From Beggiatoa alba B18LD (GTDB taxonomy: Bacteria > Pseudomonadota > Gammaproteobacteria > Beggiatoales > Beggiatoaceae): 64,000 nucleotides of DNA. The DNA lies in contig NZ_JH600070.1 of the NCBI RefSeq assembly GCF_000245015.1, forward strand, positions 947,594 through 1,011,593, in the 5' to 3' direction. Made by a program: the position numbers and the translations under genes. Shown here in pieces: positions 25,960-35,519 of this stretch; position 1 is the first letter of the stretch, and each line of letters starts with the position of its first letter. Under the pieces are notes generated by a model. The model worked only from the letters and a program-made list of their open reading frames with translations, had not been told where the DNA came from and searched no databases.

Positions 25960-27789
25960 TTATTTTTCTAACACATATGTACCCGGTGCGGGACAAAGTG
26001 CGGGATAGTTTTGATTACCCACGCTTGGAGCGACAACCATCTCGCCACAATGTTGTCCTAGCCATTTATCCCAATCTTCCCACCATGAACCAGGAACTTT
26101 AGGCGTAGCGGCAACCCATGCCTCTGCATCGGATTGTCCTGTGGCATCACCCACCCAATAACGGCGTTTCGGCGGGTTCACGGGTGGGGAAATAATGCCG
26201 AGAATATGTCCTGATGTTGCTAAGACATAACGCACGGGACTTTTTACTAATCCGCAGATTTTAAACGTTTCTTTCCACGGGGCGATATGGTCTTGTTCAG
26301 TGCCGACTGCATATAAAGGTTGGCTAATTTTCCGCACATCTAAAGAACGACCACCTAAGGTAATACCTTTGGGTTGCATGAATTTGTTATGTAAATAGAA
26401 TTCGCGCAAATAGAAGGAATGCATTGCTTCAGGTAAGCGGGTGCTGTCCATATTCCATGCGAGTACGTCAAACTGGGGTAAATCTTCACCATATAAATAG
26501 TTATGTACGTAGTAATGCCATATCAGGCTGTTAGAACGTAGCATACGGAAAGAATCTGCTAAGTTGCTACCTGGTAAATAGCCATGTTCGCTCATCAATT
26601 CTTCAATGTATTTAATCGTTTCTTCATCGATGAATATCTTAATTTCACCAGGGTTGCTGAAATCAACTAAGGTTGTGAACAAGCTCCATGATTGAATGGG
26701 GCTGGTGATGTCGCCTTGAATATCATCTGCATCTAGCCATGCCATCAATGCCGTTAAAATAATTCCGCCTATACAATAGCCTACTGCGTGAACATGGGGG
26801 GCGTTGGTGATTTGCTTGGCAATATTGGCGGCTTCTAATACACCTTTTAGCATGTAATCATCTAACGATGTATGACGCATTTCTGCGGTGGGGTTTTTCC
26901 AGCTAATCAGAAAAACCGTGTAGCCTTGAGCGACTAACCAGTGCACAAAGCTTTTTTGTTCACCTAAGTCTAAAACGTAAAACTTGTTAATCCATGGTGG
27001 CACAATGAGTAGTGGCACTTGATGCACATTAGCGGTAACGGGTTTGTATTGAATCAATTCAAACAGGGGAGAGCGATAAACCACTGAGCCGACAGTATTG
27101 GCTAAGTTTCCACCAACGGTAAACGCCGTATTGTCAACCATGCGGATGGTTTTATATTTACTATCGATAATAAAATTCTTCAGCCCTTTCAAAAGGCTTT
27201 CGCCGCCTGTTTCAACAAACCGCTGAACAGCAACGGGATTTGTCCAAAAATAATTACTGGGTGAAATTGCATTTAATACTTGACGCATCCAAAACCCTGC
27301 TTTATCGCGGGTTTTTTCAGGAAGGTCGGGCGTTTTATAAATACTGTCTTCAATCCAGCGCGTGTAGAGTAAATAAATCTCTTTAATCGTGTCTAAATAA
27401 GGATTTTCTGTCCATTCAGGCTCTTGAAAGCGTTCATCATATTCATTGACGGGGATAGAATCTTGTACGAGAAAGCCACTAAAGCGTTCCCATGTTTGCA
27501 ATTGTATTGCCCAACTGTCTTTGCTCAGTTGTAACAGGCAATCAGATAATTCTTTTGGGTGATTAAGCCATGCTCTTTGTACATCTAAATAAGATTGCGT
27601 GATGCCGAAGGGGTCAACAGATTGCAACAAATTTTTGGCTACGGCTTCAGACTTTTCAGAAAAAAGACCAAAGGGATCAAAAAAATTGCCAAATTGCGCC
27701 ATAAAATCCTGTTGGCTGATACCAAAAGGCTCTAGCAGTTTATTAATCTGCACGCTTAACTCATTCAGTGGGGGTAAAGAAGAAGACAT
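25960..27789 (-). CDS. phaC: Poly(3-hydroxyalkanoate) synthase PhaC
   Basis: It polymerises hydroxyacyl-CoA into storage polyester at the granule surface. The 609-residue length and single-subunit layout fit class I PhaC. The active-site nucleophile is Cys 339 in the lipase-like box GYCIGG. The catalytic Asp is in AVGTEQDHIAPW and the His in ATSGHILGIISPP. Other marks are PLLIVPPWINKFYVLDL and FLISWKNP. No phaA, phaB or phasin gene is adjacent. With glgA it shows two carbon-storage routes in this genome. Confidence 0.93.
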   Translation of the reverse strand: MSSSLPPLNELSVQINKLLEPFGISQQDFMAQFGNFFDPFGLFSEKSEAVAKNLLQSVDPFGITQSYLDVQRAWLNHPKELSDCLLQLSKDSWAIQLQTWERFSGFLVQDSIPVNEYDERFQEPEWTENPYLDTIKEIYLLYTRWIEDSIYKTPDLPEKTRDKAGFWMRQVLNAISPSNYFWTNPVAVQRFVETGGESLLKGLKNFIIDSKYKTIRMVDNTAFTVGGNLANTVGSVVYRSPLFELIQYKPVTANVHQVPLLIVPPWINKFYVLDLGEQKSFVHWLVAQGYTVFLISWKNPTAEMRHTSLDDYMLKGVLEAANIAKQITNAPHVHAVGYCIGGIILTALMAWLDADDIQGDITSPIQSWSLFTTLVDFSNPGEIKIFIDEETIKYIEELMSEHGYLPGSNLADSFRMLRSNSLIWHYYVHNYLYGEDLPQFDVLAWNMDSTRLPEAMHSFYLREFYLHNKFMQPKGITLGGRSLDVRKISQPLYAVGTEQDHIAPWKETFKICGLVKSPVRYVLATSGHILGIISPPVNPPKRRYWVGDATGQSDAEAWVAATPKVPGSWWEDWDKWLGQHCGEMVVAPSVGNQNYPALCPAPGTYVLEK

Positions 27790-28231
27790 AGAAGCTCCTT
27801 AACAGTCGTTAAAACGTAGCACTATAATGGTATTTTATCGCCTTTAAATTAAGAGACTTAGCCGATTAGGCTGAATAAAGCTAGGCTTAAAAAAGTATCC
27901 AATATCATGCAGATGTTCTTTAAATCATTGTCTTTTTATGGGGACATTTCCACTGATAAAAACGTTTTTTGGATTATTTTATCTCGCAAAATAAACGTTA
28001 TTTTATGGACAACGACCTGTTTATCAGTGACCTGATAATATACGTTTAATCTAAAAGTCACTACAGTTTATCTGTTTTTAATGGTTATACAGAATTATTG
28101 TTGCATACTGAGCATACCTAACGGTGTGTTATGCAATTTATGCGAATAAACTTCTATTCTATTGTCAAGGTGTCATCAATGTCATATTGAGATAGCGGTT
28201 TTATTCGTGCCTAGAAACCTAAATAGGTAAG
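27790..28231. other. Divergent intergenic region phaC / small membrane protein
   Basis: 442 bp. A TTATCAG-TGAC-CTGATAA inverted repeat at 28021-28038 is a possible regulator site. Nothing else stands out. Confidence 0.4.
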
Positions 28232-28738
28232 ATGATGGATGACTTATCGATAAATTCTCTCTTAATCCTTGCGGGTGCAGGCAGTGTATTACTGCTCTTG
28301 GTTTGGAGTGGTATTTTACTGCTGGTTGCGTATATCAGTGGCTGGTCTGCATTAGCTCGTTATTACGCAGCACCAATGCCCCTTCCAATGATAAGTCAGC
28401 GATGGATATACCAAAGTATGGCGTTACGTTGGTTTTTTTGGGGGTATAACAACTGTTTAACGATAGGAGTTGCAGACGACGGTTTTTTAATTAAGGTGGT
28501 ATTTCCCTTAAAAATTGGACATAAACCGTTGCTAATTCCTTGGTCGGCAATACAAAAAATTGAAGTGATTAAGGTTTTTTCAACGTTTCCCATCATGAAA
28601 TTAACGTTGCATCAGTTGCCTTCTATCCCTTTATTTTTATCTAAAACCTTGCTAGAAAATTTACAACAACGAAGTTCTATTACGTTACCTATTGTAACAG
28701 TAGAAGATAAGGCTGTTAGTTATAGTTCTAACACGTGA
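28232..28738 (+). CDS. Hypothetical membrane protein
   Basis: This 168-residue protein is unrecognised. A long hydrophobic helix lies at about 9-36 (LLILAGAGSVLLLLVWSGIL and on). The rest is predicted cytoplasmic, with PLKIGHKPLLIPWSAIQKIEVIK, a pattern seen in small PH-like membrane-anchored domains. The ribosome site GGTAAG is weak. Its last 19 bp overlap the 3' end of the convergent DUF364 gene. No function is assigned. Confidence 0.6.
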   Translation: MMDDLSINSLLILAGAGSVLLLLVWSGILLLVAYISGWSALARYYAAPMPLPMISQRWIYQSMALRWFFWGYNNCLTIGVADDGFLIKVVFPLKIGHKPLLIPWSAIQKIEVIKVFSTFPIMKLTLHQLPSIPLFLSKTLLENLQQRSSITLPIVTVEDKAVSYSSNT

Positions 28739-29475
28739 TAAGTTGCACCTTTTTCAAAAATCCTAACCCCGCCCCCTTCGGCAACAGTTTGTCGGACGAG
28801 TGTGGGGTTTTCTATTTTCACACCTGCCAGATAATCAACGCCAAAGTCTGCGAGTTCTGGCAGCCAAGGGACTGTCGGTCCCATTAAAACCACTTGGGCA
28901 TTTTGGGATAGTTCAATTAAACGAGGGAAGGTTTTATTTGGGATAGAGGTTGCTGTTAAAAACACCCAATCTGCTTCGGGGAGGAGAAATTCACAGGCAG
29001 TATCAGGATAATCATTAATATCCGTTGGTTGACGTTCTAAAACGGTCATGTCAAGAATTTCACAATAACGATTTAAATTAGGATAACGTCCAACCACGAC
29101 AATTTTTTGATCTTTTAAACGGGGGAGAAAATGTTCAAAAACGGCAAGATTAGCCGTATTTTTGCATTCCAAGCGTTGCGCTTGAGCATATAAAGATTCA
29201 GCATCAGCATTGATTGCGGCATTAATCGCAGCCATACCAATGACCGCTTCATGAGGATTCCATGAACGTATCCAATAGGCAAGATCAACCGTGCTTCTAC
29301 CTGCTAAACTACCAGCCCACCCCAGTGTACGACTAAATACAGCAGGACTCATGGCTAAACCAGTAGCATCTTTTGTACGACATAATGTCCATGTTAAGCC
29401 GATTAAAATTTCTTCAACATAAGTGGGCATCACTTGATCGAGCAAAAGATCATAGATTTCACGCGGATTGTGCAT
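28720..29475 (-). CDS. DUF364 (DUF4213-DUF364) protein of the nif operon
   Basis: This 251-residue protein has an N-terminal enolase-like cap (LIGLTWTLCRTKDATGLAMSP) and a C-terminal Rossmann-like DUF364 domain (KIVVVGRYPN..., ADWVFLTATSIPNKTFPRLI, VVLMGPTVPWLPELADFGVDYLAG). The family is linked to metal chelation, and members occur near nif genes, which suggests a role in metal supply to nitrogenase; that is inference. It is last in the seven-gene nif run, two bp after the previous stop. Confidence 0.82.
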   Translation of the reverse strand: MHNPREIYDLLLDQVMPTYVEEILIGLTWTLCRTKDATGLAMSPAVFSRTLGWAGSLAGRSTVDLAYWIRSWNPHEAVIGMAAINAAINADAESLYAQAQRLECKNTANLAVFEHFLPRLKDQKIVVVGRYPNLNRYCEILDMTVLERQPTDINDYPDTACEFLLPEADWVFLTATSIPNKTFPRLIELSQNAQVVLMGPTVPWLPELADFGVDYLAGVKIENPTLVRQTVAEGGGVRIFEKGATYHVLEL

Positions 29476-29477
29476 AT

Positions 29478-29918
29478 TTAATCCGTTAATGAAGGCAATA
29501 AACGTGCTTCCGTTTTGACTTGGTCACCACGACCCCAAGCGGTAACCGCTTCAACAAACCATTTTTCTTGTGACGGGTGCGGGCGTACTACATCATATTC
29601 CGCATAAAATGCGCCATCAGGATAAAATAAAATACTCCCGACACTATGCCCTTTACCATTCCGCCACGTGCCTTTTAAACTCTCTTGCCCATCATACGGG
29701 TCACGGCTTAACTCAAAATGAGCCATATCAAACCGTCCAACGAGGGTATCAGAATCTTTAAAGCCCATTTTGTGCAATTCATTACACATAGAAGCGCGGA
29801 TGGCTTCTCCTAAAATACGGACTTGTTTCAGACGTTTTTCGACTTCTTCACTCATCATCATCAAATTATTATCAACTGTAGGTGCGAATTCACTCGCACG
29901 ATAAAACATAAACCCCAT
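29478..29918 (-). CDS. Conserved nif-operon protein of unknown function
   Basis: About 146 residues, soluble and acidic. It has a helical N-terminal half (SEEVEKRLKQVRILGEAIRAS) and a beta-rich second half (GTWRNGKGHSVGSILFYPDG, FYAEYDVVRPHP, KWFVEAVTAWGRG). I do not recognise a named family. The start could be TTG 29927, ATG 29918 or ATG 29909. Its tight position between fdxB and the DUF364 gene implies a part in nitrogen fixation, possibly cofactor or electron-transfer support. Confidence 0.7.
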   Translation of the reverse strand: MGFMFYRASEFAPTVDNNLMMMSEEVEKRLKQVRILGEAIRASMCNELHKMGFKDSDTLVGRFDMAHFELSRDPYDGQESLKGTWRNGKGHSVGSILFYPDGAFYAEYDVVRPHPSQEKWFVEAVTAWGRGDQVKTEARLLPSLTD

Positions 29919-29966
29919 TGCGAACAACTTCGCCCCTACAATCTTGCAGGTTAATCGTATAACGAC

Positions 29967-30263
29967 TTAAGCCGCCACGCCTTGCGGTGCATGGGTATGG
30001 CAATTTTTAGGACAGACTTTCGCACAGGATTGACAGCCAATGCAATCCATTTCATCTACAATCGCCATGACCATCATATTATCATCATCTTCGTCCATAT
30101 CCTCATCTTCGAGGACATCGCTACGCTCAACTAATTCAAAAACTTTGCGTGGACAGACCTTGTAACAGCGTCCACAGCCAATACAGGTGGCTTGATTTAA
30201 ACCGACAATAAAGGCTGGTTCCCAAACTACACCGCCACGGGTGATTCCTGTGATGTTTGCCAT
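29967..30263 (-). CDS. fdxB: nif-specific ferredoxin III (2 x 4Fe-4S)
   Basis: This 98-residue electron carrier has two cluster motifs: CIGCGRCYKVCP and CIGCQSCAKVCP, separated by an acidic insertion (EDEDMDEDDDN). This matches FdxB-type ferredoxins encoded next to nifX and DUF269/DUF683 genes, which probably feed electrons to FeMo-co assembly or nitrogenase. ATG 30263 (MANITGITRGG) is the family start; the longer frame to 30317 is not needed. Confidence 0.92.
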   Translation of the reverse strand: MANITGITRGGVVWEPAFIVGLNQATCIGCGRCYKVCPRKVFELVERSDVLEDEDMDEDDDNMMVMAIVDEMDCIGCQSCAKVCPKNCHTHAPQGVAA

Positions 30264-30363
30264 AATAAATTTCTCACTGATATTAACAAATAACTGTTGC
30301 AAAACCATGACCTGCATCCCATCTGATGCAAGTCAATTTTGTAACAGGACGACAAAGAAACAA

Positions 30364-30570
30364 CTAACCACCCGCAGCTTTTAACGCTTTGTTAGCCTCT
30401 GCCCAATCTTTACAAGCATCATAAGTGGATTGGGCAATACCAGGAATTTCTTCAAACCCAGCAGGTAAACGGTCTTCTACTAAATCATGTAATTGAGAAG
30501 CCCACTCGCTGGCAATGCGTTTCTTCTTCGCAACTTCTTTTTGTAATTCTTTTAATTGATCTTCGCTCAT
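30364..30570 (-). CDS. NifX-associated CCE_0567-family protein (DUF683)
   Basis: This 68-residue helical-hairpin protein (QLKELQKEVAKKKRIASEWA, then LVEDRLPAGFEEIPGIA) matches the small metal-binding family found directly after the DUF269 gene in nif operons. The gap to the DUF269 gene is 22 bp. Its role in nitrogen fixation is known only by association. Confidence 0.88.
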   Translation of the reverse strand: MSEDQLKELQKEVAKKKRIASEWASQLHDLVEDRLPAGFEEIPGIAQSTYDACKDWAEANKALKAAGG

Positions 30571-30592
30571 CCGCTGTACTCCTTAATACGGT

Positions 30593-31072
30593 TTATAACT
30601 CAGCAACTTCACGGTATTTATTCAACCGTTCTACCGCAGCATCAACAATTTTTGTCGCTTCTTCGTGCATATTTTCCAAGCTCTTAAAGCCAAAACGATG
30701 CACATCCCGTAAGGTCTTGTCGACAACGACTAATTTACCAATGGTAATGATCGCACGACCAAACCCTTCATGGCTTAAATTAATCATAGGAACAGCCATT
30801 AAGCCTTCGCTTTGCTTCTCGATTAAACTGGCAATTGCATTGTAATAAGCTTTGACACGAGACATCGTAATATCATCAGGGTCACCAATTACAGGAATTT
30901 CAGCCTTACGCTCTTTGGTTAAAACCAACGGTGATAAAATTCGCGCAACTGACCACTTTTCATACATATCATAAGTGTCTAACGCCCGCATTTGCTTGAC
31001 CATTTCCGCACAGAAATCGGATGCTAATAAGGGATTGTCATCTTCAATTGCTAAGGCTAAGCCTGTACTCAT
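30593..31072 (-). CDS. NifX-associated nitrogen fixation protein (DUF269)
   Basis: This 159-residue protein begins with FAEMVKQMRALDTYDMYEKW-like sequence (here DFCAEMVKQMRALDTYD), then KVKAYYNA-like SRVKAYYNAIASLIE and KLVVVDKTLRDVHRFGF, which identify DUF269. It always sits with nifX and is thought to help FeMo-cofactor handling. It lies 70 bp after nifX with no promoter seen between, so it is in the nifN operon. Confidence 0.92.
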   Translation of the reverse strand: MSTGLALAIEDDNPLLASDFCAEMVKQMRALDTYDMYEKWSVARILSPLVLTKERKAEIPVIGDPDDITMSRVKAYYNAIASLIEKQSEGLMAVPMINLSHEGFGRAIITIGKLVVVDKTLRDVHRFGFKSLENMHEEATKIVDAAVERLNKYREVAEL

Positions 31073-31142
31073 TGTGTTATCACTCCTAAAAAGGGATTAA
31101 AAATCAATATGAGACTATAACGATACTTAAAAATACTGATAA

Positions 31143-31583
31143 CTATTCATTCCAGCCTTCGGCTTCCATCTCATCAAAACGGCTTGAATCTGAACTTTTC
31201 TGCTGTTTTTGCACCGCTTTTGCCAACCAATTCGTAGGACCATTGCGTAATTCAGTTTGTAAACTTTCTAACAATTCTTGAATCGGCGCGCCTTCGCTCA
31301 CTTTAACAGGCTGAATCCCTTGCGCTGTTAATTGGCGAATCGCAGAACCGCCTACGGCTTGACAATAAACCGCCGCACAACCATCTAATAACTTGAACTT
31401 TTCGGCTAATTTATCTTCATTACCATCTTGGGCATAAGCTTGAAACTGCGCGACTTCTTTTAAAGTGGCTTTCTCAGTCGTGACTGCATAAATCACAAAA
31501 GATTCTGAAGAACCAAAATGCTGATTAACGGTTTTCATGTCCGTACTCGCAAAAGCGACTTGAATCGCGTTCATGTCCATCAT
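31143..31583 (-). CDS. nifX: FeMo-cofactor carrier protein NifX
   Basis: NifX binds NifB-co and cofactor intermediates between NifB, NifEN and NifDK. The 146-residue protein has the fold core IQVAFASTDMKTVNQHFGSS and the C-terminal VYCQAVGGSAIRQLTAQGIQPVK. A GAGGAA ribosome site lies just before ATG 31583/31580; the longer frame to 31694 lies inside nifN and is rejected. It starts 8 bp after the nifN stop. The tail (KQQKSSDSSRFDEME) is polar and probably disordered. Confidence 0.93.
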   Translation of the reverse strand: MMDMNAIQVAFASTDMKTVNQHFGSSESFVIYAVTTEKATLKEVAQFQAYAQDGNEDKLAEKFKLLDGCAAVYCQAVGGSAIRQLTAQGIQPVKVSEGAPIQELLESLQTELRNGPTNWLAKAVQKQQKSSDSSRFDEMEAEGWNE

Positions 31584-31590
31584 TTGTTCC

Positions 31591-33018
31591 TCAGTGTTGC
31601 AAGCGACTATCCGCAAATGTCGTTGGAGAAGCATAAGCTGCCTCCTGTTTTTGAGCGTAACGGGAATAATACGGTTTAATCTCATGATTCGCATGTTGAC
31701 TTAACATCAAATTTGCCAAATCAAACAAGGTCTGACGGCTACCTTTATAGCCAATCCAAGTCCGCTGATATCCCCCAACAAAATCATACTGCGGGAAACC
31801 CGCCCGCAAGATAGGCACACCCAACCGCTGTGCAGATTCAACCGCATGAGAATTACCAATAACAATTTGTGCCTGTTGCTCTTTTGCGGATTTCTCCAAA
31901 TCTTCTAAATCCCCTACTTTAACAGAGGTTGTTGGAATTTGCTCCAAAATACCTGTATGCACATGGCTAGAAACAACCGCTGTTACAATTTCTGCCCCCA
32001 TGCCTACTAAAAACTGACTAAAACCATAGACTTCATCAGGGTCGCCCGCAATCGCAATCCGTGCTTGACCTAACATAAAATGCGTGTCTAACATGGCATC
32101 CTGTAACTGCGCCCGCTGACGCTCATACTTAGCAGGCACAGGCGTTCCTGAAATACTTTGCAAAGTCGTTAAAAAACGATCAACCGCTTCAATCCCCATC
32201 AAACTATCAAAACGATAATCGGGAACGCCTGTTTTTTGCTTCAATAAATCCGCTGCTTTCGTCAATGAATGACCAATCACTAACGTTGCCGCTGACATGC
32301 CCAAGGTTTCAAACTCAGAAACAGCCGTGCCACCCATTGTCAACGGCGTATAATCCAGATAGCCATCACTGACATGACCATCTAATGAATCACCTAAATG
32401 GGGAATTAAAACAGGACGTAAACCAAAGCTCTCAATGGTTTCTTCTAAATATTCAAGGTCACCAGGGGTTAACGTAGAACCCACTAACACAGTAACCTGA
32501 CGCGGACGCATAGCAGGCTGTGTTTTCGCTTCCTCAGCCGTTGGCACTAAATACTCAATCATTGCCGTTACCGCCAAGGCGAAACCACTTTCTAAACAAC
32601 CAACAAAATCAGGGGTATTGACAGGAACAACCTTAACATGACTTAACTCAGGATACTGCTCACGAAACATGCGCACTGTACGCCGAATATCAGTCCCCTG
32701 CGTTTCTGATAAACCCGTTGTTACCACGCCAATCAAAGCGGGTTTACTCTTCTCTGCTATCGTTTTCAGCCCTTCAACAACGCTATCATCAGCACCCATA
32801 ATAGAACTAACCTGATCCATTGCAGTGGTTTGTAATGGAACAGGTTCACGAAAATGGCGCACAAAGAAAACTTTGCCAAACGCAGTACACCCTTGAGATC
32901 CGTGCATCATCGGCATAGATTTTTGAAAACCTAAAAAAGCGAGTGATGCCCCAACAGGTTGACTGGTTTTTAAAGGACTGACCGAGAGTGCTTTATTACG
33001 TTTTAAAATCTCAGCCAT
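31591..33018 (-). CDS. nifN: Nitrogenase iron-molybdenum cofactor biosynthesis protein NifN
   Basis: NifN is the beta-like subunit of the NifEN scaffold on which FeMo-co is completed. The 475-residue protein begins with the typical [18 protein letters not shown] and [20 protein letters not shown], then [13 protein letters not shown] and [11 protein letters not shown]. These separate it from NifE and NifK. It heads a seven-gene operon. A sigma-54 promoter and a NifA site lie directly upstream. nifE, its obligate partner and normal neighbour, is not next to it and must be elsewhere. Confidence 0.95.
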   Translation of the reverse strand: MAEILKRNKALSVSPLKTSQPVGASLAFLGFQKSMPMMHGSQGCTAFGKVFFVRHFREPVPLQTTAMDQVSSIMGADDSVVEGLKTIAEKSKPALIGVVTTGLSETQGTDIRRTVRMFREQYPELSHVKVVPVNTPDFVGCLESGFALAVTAMIEYLVPTAEEAKTQPAMRPRQVTVLVGSTLTPGDLEYLEETIESFGLRPVLIPHLGDSLDGHVSDGYLDYTPLTMGGTAVSEFETLGMSAATLVIGHSLTKAADLLKQKTGVPDYRFDSLMGIEAVDRFLTTLQSISGTPVPAKYERQRAQLQDAMLDTHFMLGQARIAIAGDPDEVYGFSQFLVGMGAEIVTAVVSSHVHTGILEQIPTTSVKVGDLEDLEKSAKEQQAQIVIGNSHAVESAQRLGVPILRAGFPQYDFVGGYQRTWIGYKGSRQTLFDLANLMLSQHANHEIKPYYSRYAQKQEAAYASPTTFADSRLQH

Positions 33019-33071
33019 ATCAACAACCCCTTACATAATGATGACTTGCTTGTGTTTTAAAAGTAACGGTC

Positions 33072-33087
33072 TGCAATGGATATGCCA
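33072..33087 (-). promoter_or_regulatory. Sigma-54 promoter of the nifN operon
   Basis: The minus strand reads TGGCATATCCATTGCA, matching TGGCAC-N5-TTGCA with GG and GC exactly 10 bases apart. The predicted start is near 33061, about 43 bases before the nifN ATG. Confidence 0.88.
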
Positions 33088-33130
33088 AGAAAAAATATGA
33101 TATTTTTCAGATTATTGATATTTTCTATTT

Positions 33131-33146
33131 TGTAAGAAACCCGACA
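33131..33146. promoter_or_regulatory. NifA upstream activator site
   Basis: A perfect TGT-N10-ACA motif (TGTAAGAAACCCGACA) is centred about 77 bp before the predicted transcript start, the normal place for NifA. Confidence 0.75.
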
Positions 33147-33300
33147 ATTGTGGCTTGTCTTGGCTTGATTGCACCATTGTTGGGCAAGCTGGGGGAAATT
33201 GGGACAAGATTGACTGGATGATTATAATGCTAGGAACTGACAGATGAATTATCTTTATGTTATTATTGGCAAACTTTATTAACAAGAACAAATAATATTT

Positions 33301-35301
33301 ATGAAAGCACACGAAACCCATTTACAACAAATTATTGGTAGAGCTGAACAACAATTTATCGTCCCCCTTTTTCAACGGACATATAGTTGGGATAAGAAAG
33401 AATGGGAAGATTTATGGGAAGACTTATCTGATTTATTTGAAGTCGATGAAGAGGGGAAACATAAAACCCATTTTTTAGGGGCAATTGTAACAATTCCCGC
33501 TAATGTTGTTCCTCATGGCATTACACAATATTTACTCATTGATGGTCAGCAACGATTAACAACTTTATTTCTTTTACTAACAGTGATTCGTGATAAAACA
33601 AACGATACTCAACTTACCGCTAAAATTCATGAACAGCAATTAGTTAATAAATTCTCCAAAAATAGCGATTTTTATCGACTACAGCCTACCCAACAAGATC
33701 GCATCGCATTCCAAACATTGATTGATCGTGAAACGATAACGGAAGAGTTAGAAAACTCTAAAATTATAAGATGTTACCGCTTTTTCGAGAAAAAGCTGGC
33801 GACTGTAGATAATTTAGAAAAACTTAGCCAAATCATCAGCCATCAGCTCATTGTTGTAAGCATTGTTTTAGACCCCAATGAAAACCCACATCTTGTCTTT
33901 GAAAGTCTCAATGCACGCGGGAAACCATTGACACAAGCGGATTTAATTCGTAACTACTTTTTTATGCGGATTGACATAGAAAAACAAGAAACCATTTTTA
34001 AACAGCATTGGCAACCCATGCAAGATGCATTAGGCGAAGCACTCACCGAATATATTCGTCACTACCTCATCGCCATTAAAGCCAGTAACGTGAAAAAAAC
34101 CGACGTTTATATGGCATTAAAAACATGGGTTGATGATAACAGCAAAGATATTATTGAGGGTTTAAAAGAAATTGATTGTTATGCCCGCTATTATCATAAA
34201 ATTCTCTATCCGCAACATGAACCCGTTACAAAAATAAGACAGGCTCTTACACGCATTAAACGGATAGAAGTAACCGTTGCATATCCTTTTTTATTAAACT
34301 GTTACCATGACTATGCGCAAAAGAAATTAAGTGAAGATGAATTTTGTCGTGTGTTGCACCTGATAGAAAATATCATCATCCGTCGCTCTGTTTGCGGTAT
34401 TGCCAGTAATTCGCTCAATAAAATCTTTCCCGCAGTCTATCGTGATGCATATCGCAATTCTCCCGATGATTTCGTTAAAGGCGTTGCTGACGCTTTATGC
34501 ACGAAAGATTATCCCGATGATGGAAAGTTCAAAGATGCATTGATAACGGCTAATTTCTATAGTGCTGCTGAAGGGCGTGAACGTAGCAAGTTAATTTTAG
34601 AATCTTTAGAAGCGAGTTATGGACATAAAGAATCTGTTGATTCTAAAGGATTAACGATTGAGCATGTCATGCCACAAACCATAAAGGGCAGCGCGTGGCA
34701 AAAAGAACTCGGTGAAAATTGGGAAGACACACATAGTCTATATATACATAATTTGGGTAATTTAACCCTCACTGCCTATAACGGTGAGTTATCCAACAAC
34801 TCATTTACTGAAAAGAAAAAGTTATTAACAGACAGCCATTTAGAGTTAAATCGTTATTTTGCAAATATTGCTAAATGGGATGAAGAACAGATTAAACAAC
34901 GTGCAGAAATGCTTGCAGAACGTGCATTAGCAATTTGGGCGTATATTGGCAATGCTAAATCGACCGCCATTAGTCGCAAATCTCATGAGGTTACAGGGAG
35001 TAAACCCATTCGTTTATTGATTAAAGGGGAAGAGTTTCCTGTTAAATTATGGCGTGATGTTTTACTACAAACCTTTAACTTTATTGCTAAAACTGAAGGT
35101 GAGCAGTTTGATAAGTTAGCAGATAATTTACCGCGATTTATCAACAAACATGAACATGTTTTTCGACGCAGTGAAAAGCTCATAAATGGCTATTATATAG
35201 AACTCAATTTGAGTGCAGAATACATATACCGCCTTTGTAAACAAGCAATTGAGTTTTTTAACTATGCGGCTGACGATTGGCAAATAGAATTTATCCAATG
35301 A
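33301..35301 (+). CDS. DUF262/DUF1524 protein (GmrSD-like restriction factor)
   Basis: This 666-residue protein has an N-terminal DUF262 domain with VPLFQRTYSWDKKEWEDLW, FLGAIV and the nucleotide-handling motif DGQQRLTTL (81-89). A C-terminal DUF1524 nuclease domain follows, with the HNH-like IEHVMPQT near 453 and HNLGNLTLT. A further ~100-residue region (RLLIKGEEFPVKLWRDVL onward) ends the protein. GmrSD and related proteins cut phage DNA with modified bases; some act in BREX or alone. It is a single gene, divergent from the nifN operon, sharing a 282-bp region. There is no clear ribosome site. Confidence 0.88.
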   Translation: MKAHETHLQQIIGRAEQQFIVPLFQRTYSWDKKEWEDLWEDLSDLFEVDEEGKHKTHFLGAIVTIPANVVPHGITQYLLIDGQQRLTTLFLLLTVIRDKTNDTQLTAKIHEQQLVNKFSKNSDFYRLQPTQQDRIAFQTLIDRETITEELENSKIIRCYRFFEKKLATVDNLEKLSQIISHQLIVVSIVLDPNENPHLVFESLNARGKPLTQADLIRNYFFMRIDIEKQETIFKQHWQPMQDALGEALTEYIRHYLIAIKASNVKKTDVYMALKTWVDDNSKDIIEGLKEIDCYARYYHKILYPQHEPVTKIRQALTRIKRIEVTVAYPFLLNCYHDYAQKKLSEDEFCRVLHLIENIIIRRSVCGIASNSLNKIFPAVYRDAYRNSPDDFVKGVADALCTKDYPDDGKFKDALITANFYSAAEGRERSKLILESLEASYGHKESVDSKGLTIEHVMPQTIKGSAWQKELGENWEDTHSLYIHNLGNLTLTAYNGELSNNSFTEKKKLLTDSHLELNRYFANIAKWDEEQIKQRAEMLAERALAIWAYIGNAKSTAISRKSHEVTGSKPIRLLIKGEEFPVKLWRDVLLQTFNFIAKTEGEQFDKLADNLPRFINKHEHVFRRSEKLINGYYIELNLSAEYIYRLCKQAIEFFNYAADDWQIEFIQ

Positions 35302-35455
35302 TGAGTTAATCTCATTATTTTTTTCGTTCTGCTTGATTTGATTAGAACGAGAATATTTGTTTATCCTTCATCTGTATTTAAGTGAAGTAAGCTATTTAAA
35401 ATATTATTTAATCACCACTTTTTTAACAAAATGATATGATTAAATATTACCCGTT

Positions 35456-35466
35456 CAACTCGGGTT
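35456..35466. repeat. Lone end-like sequence of the family A repeats
   Basis: AACTCGGGTTA equals the outer end of element A2 (complement TAACCCGAGTT). No inner part is present. It may be a solo scar or chance, about 55 bp before the DUF294 gene. Confidence 0.35.
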
Positions 35467-35519
35467 ATAATAATTATAATTCTCCTCCTTGTGTTACAAA
35501 CACCACCAAAACATAAACG

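Noticed and set aside
29967-33018. Possibility that the nif operon also includes nifE, nifB or structural nifHDK genes in this window
   Set aside because: All reading frames on both strands from 28.7 to 35.5 kb are accounted for; only nifN carries the NifE/N-type core.
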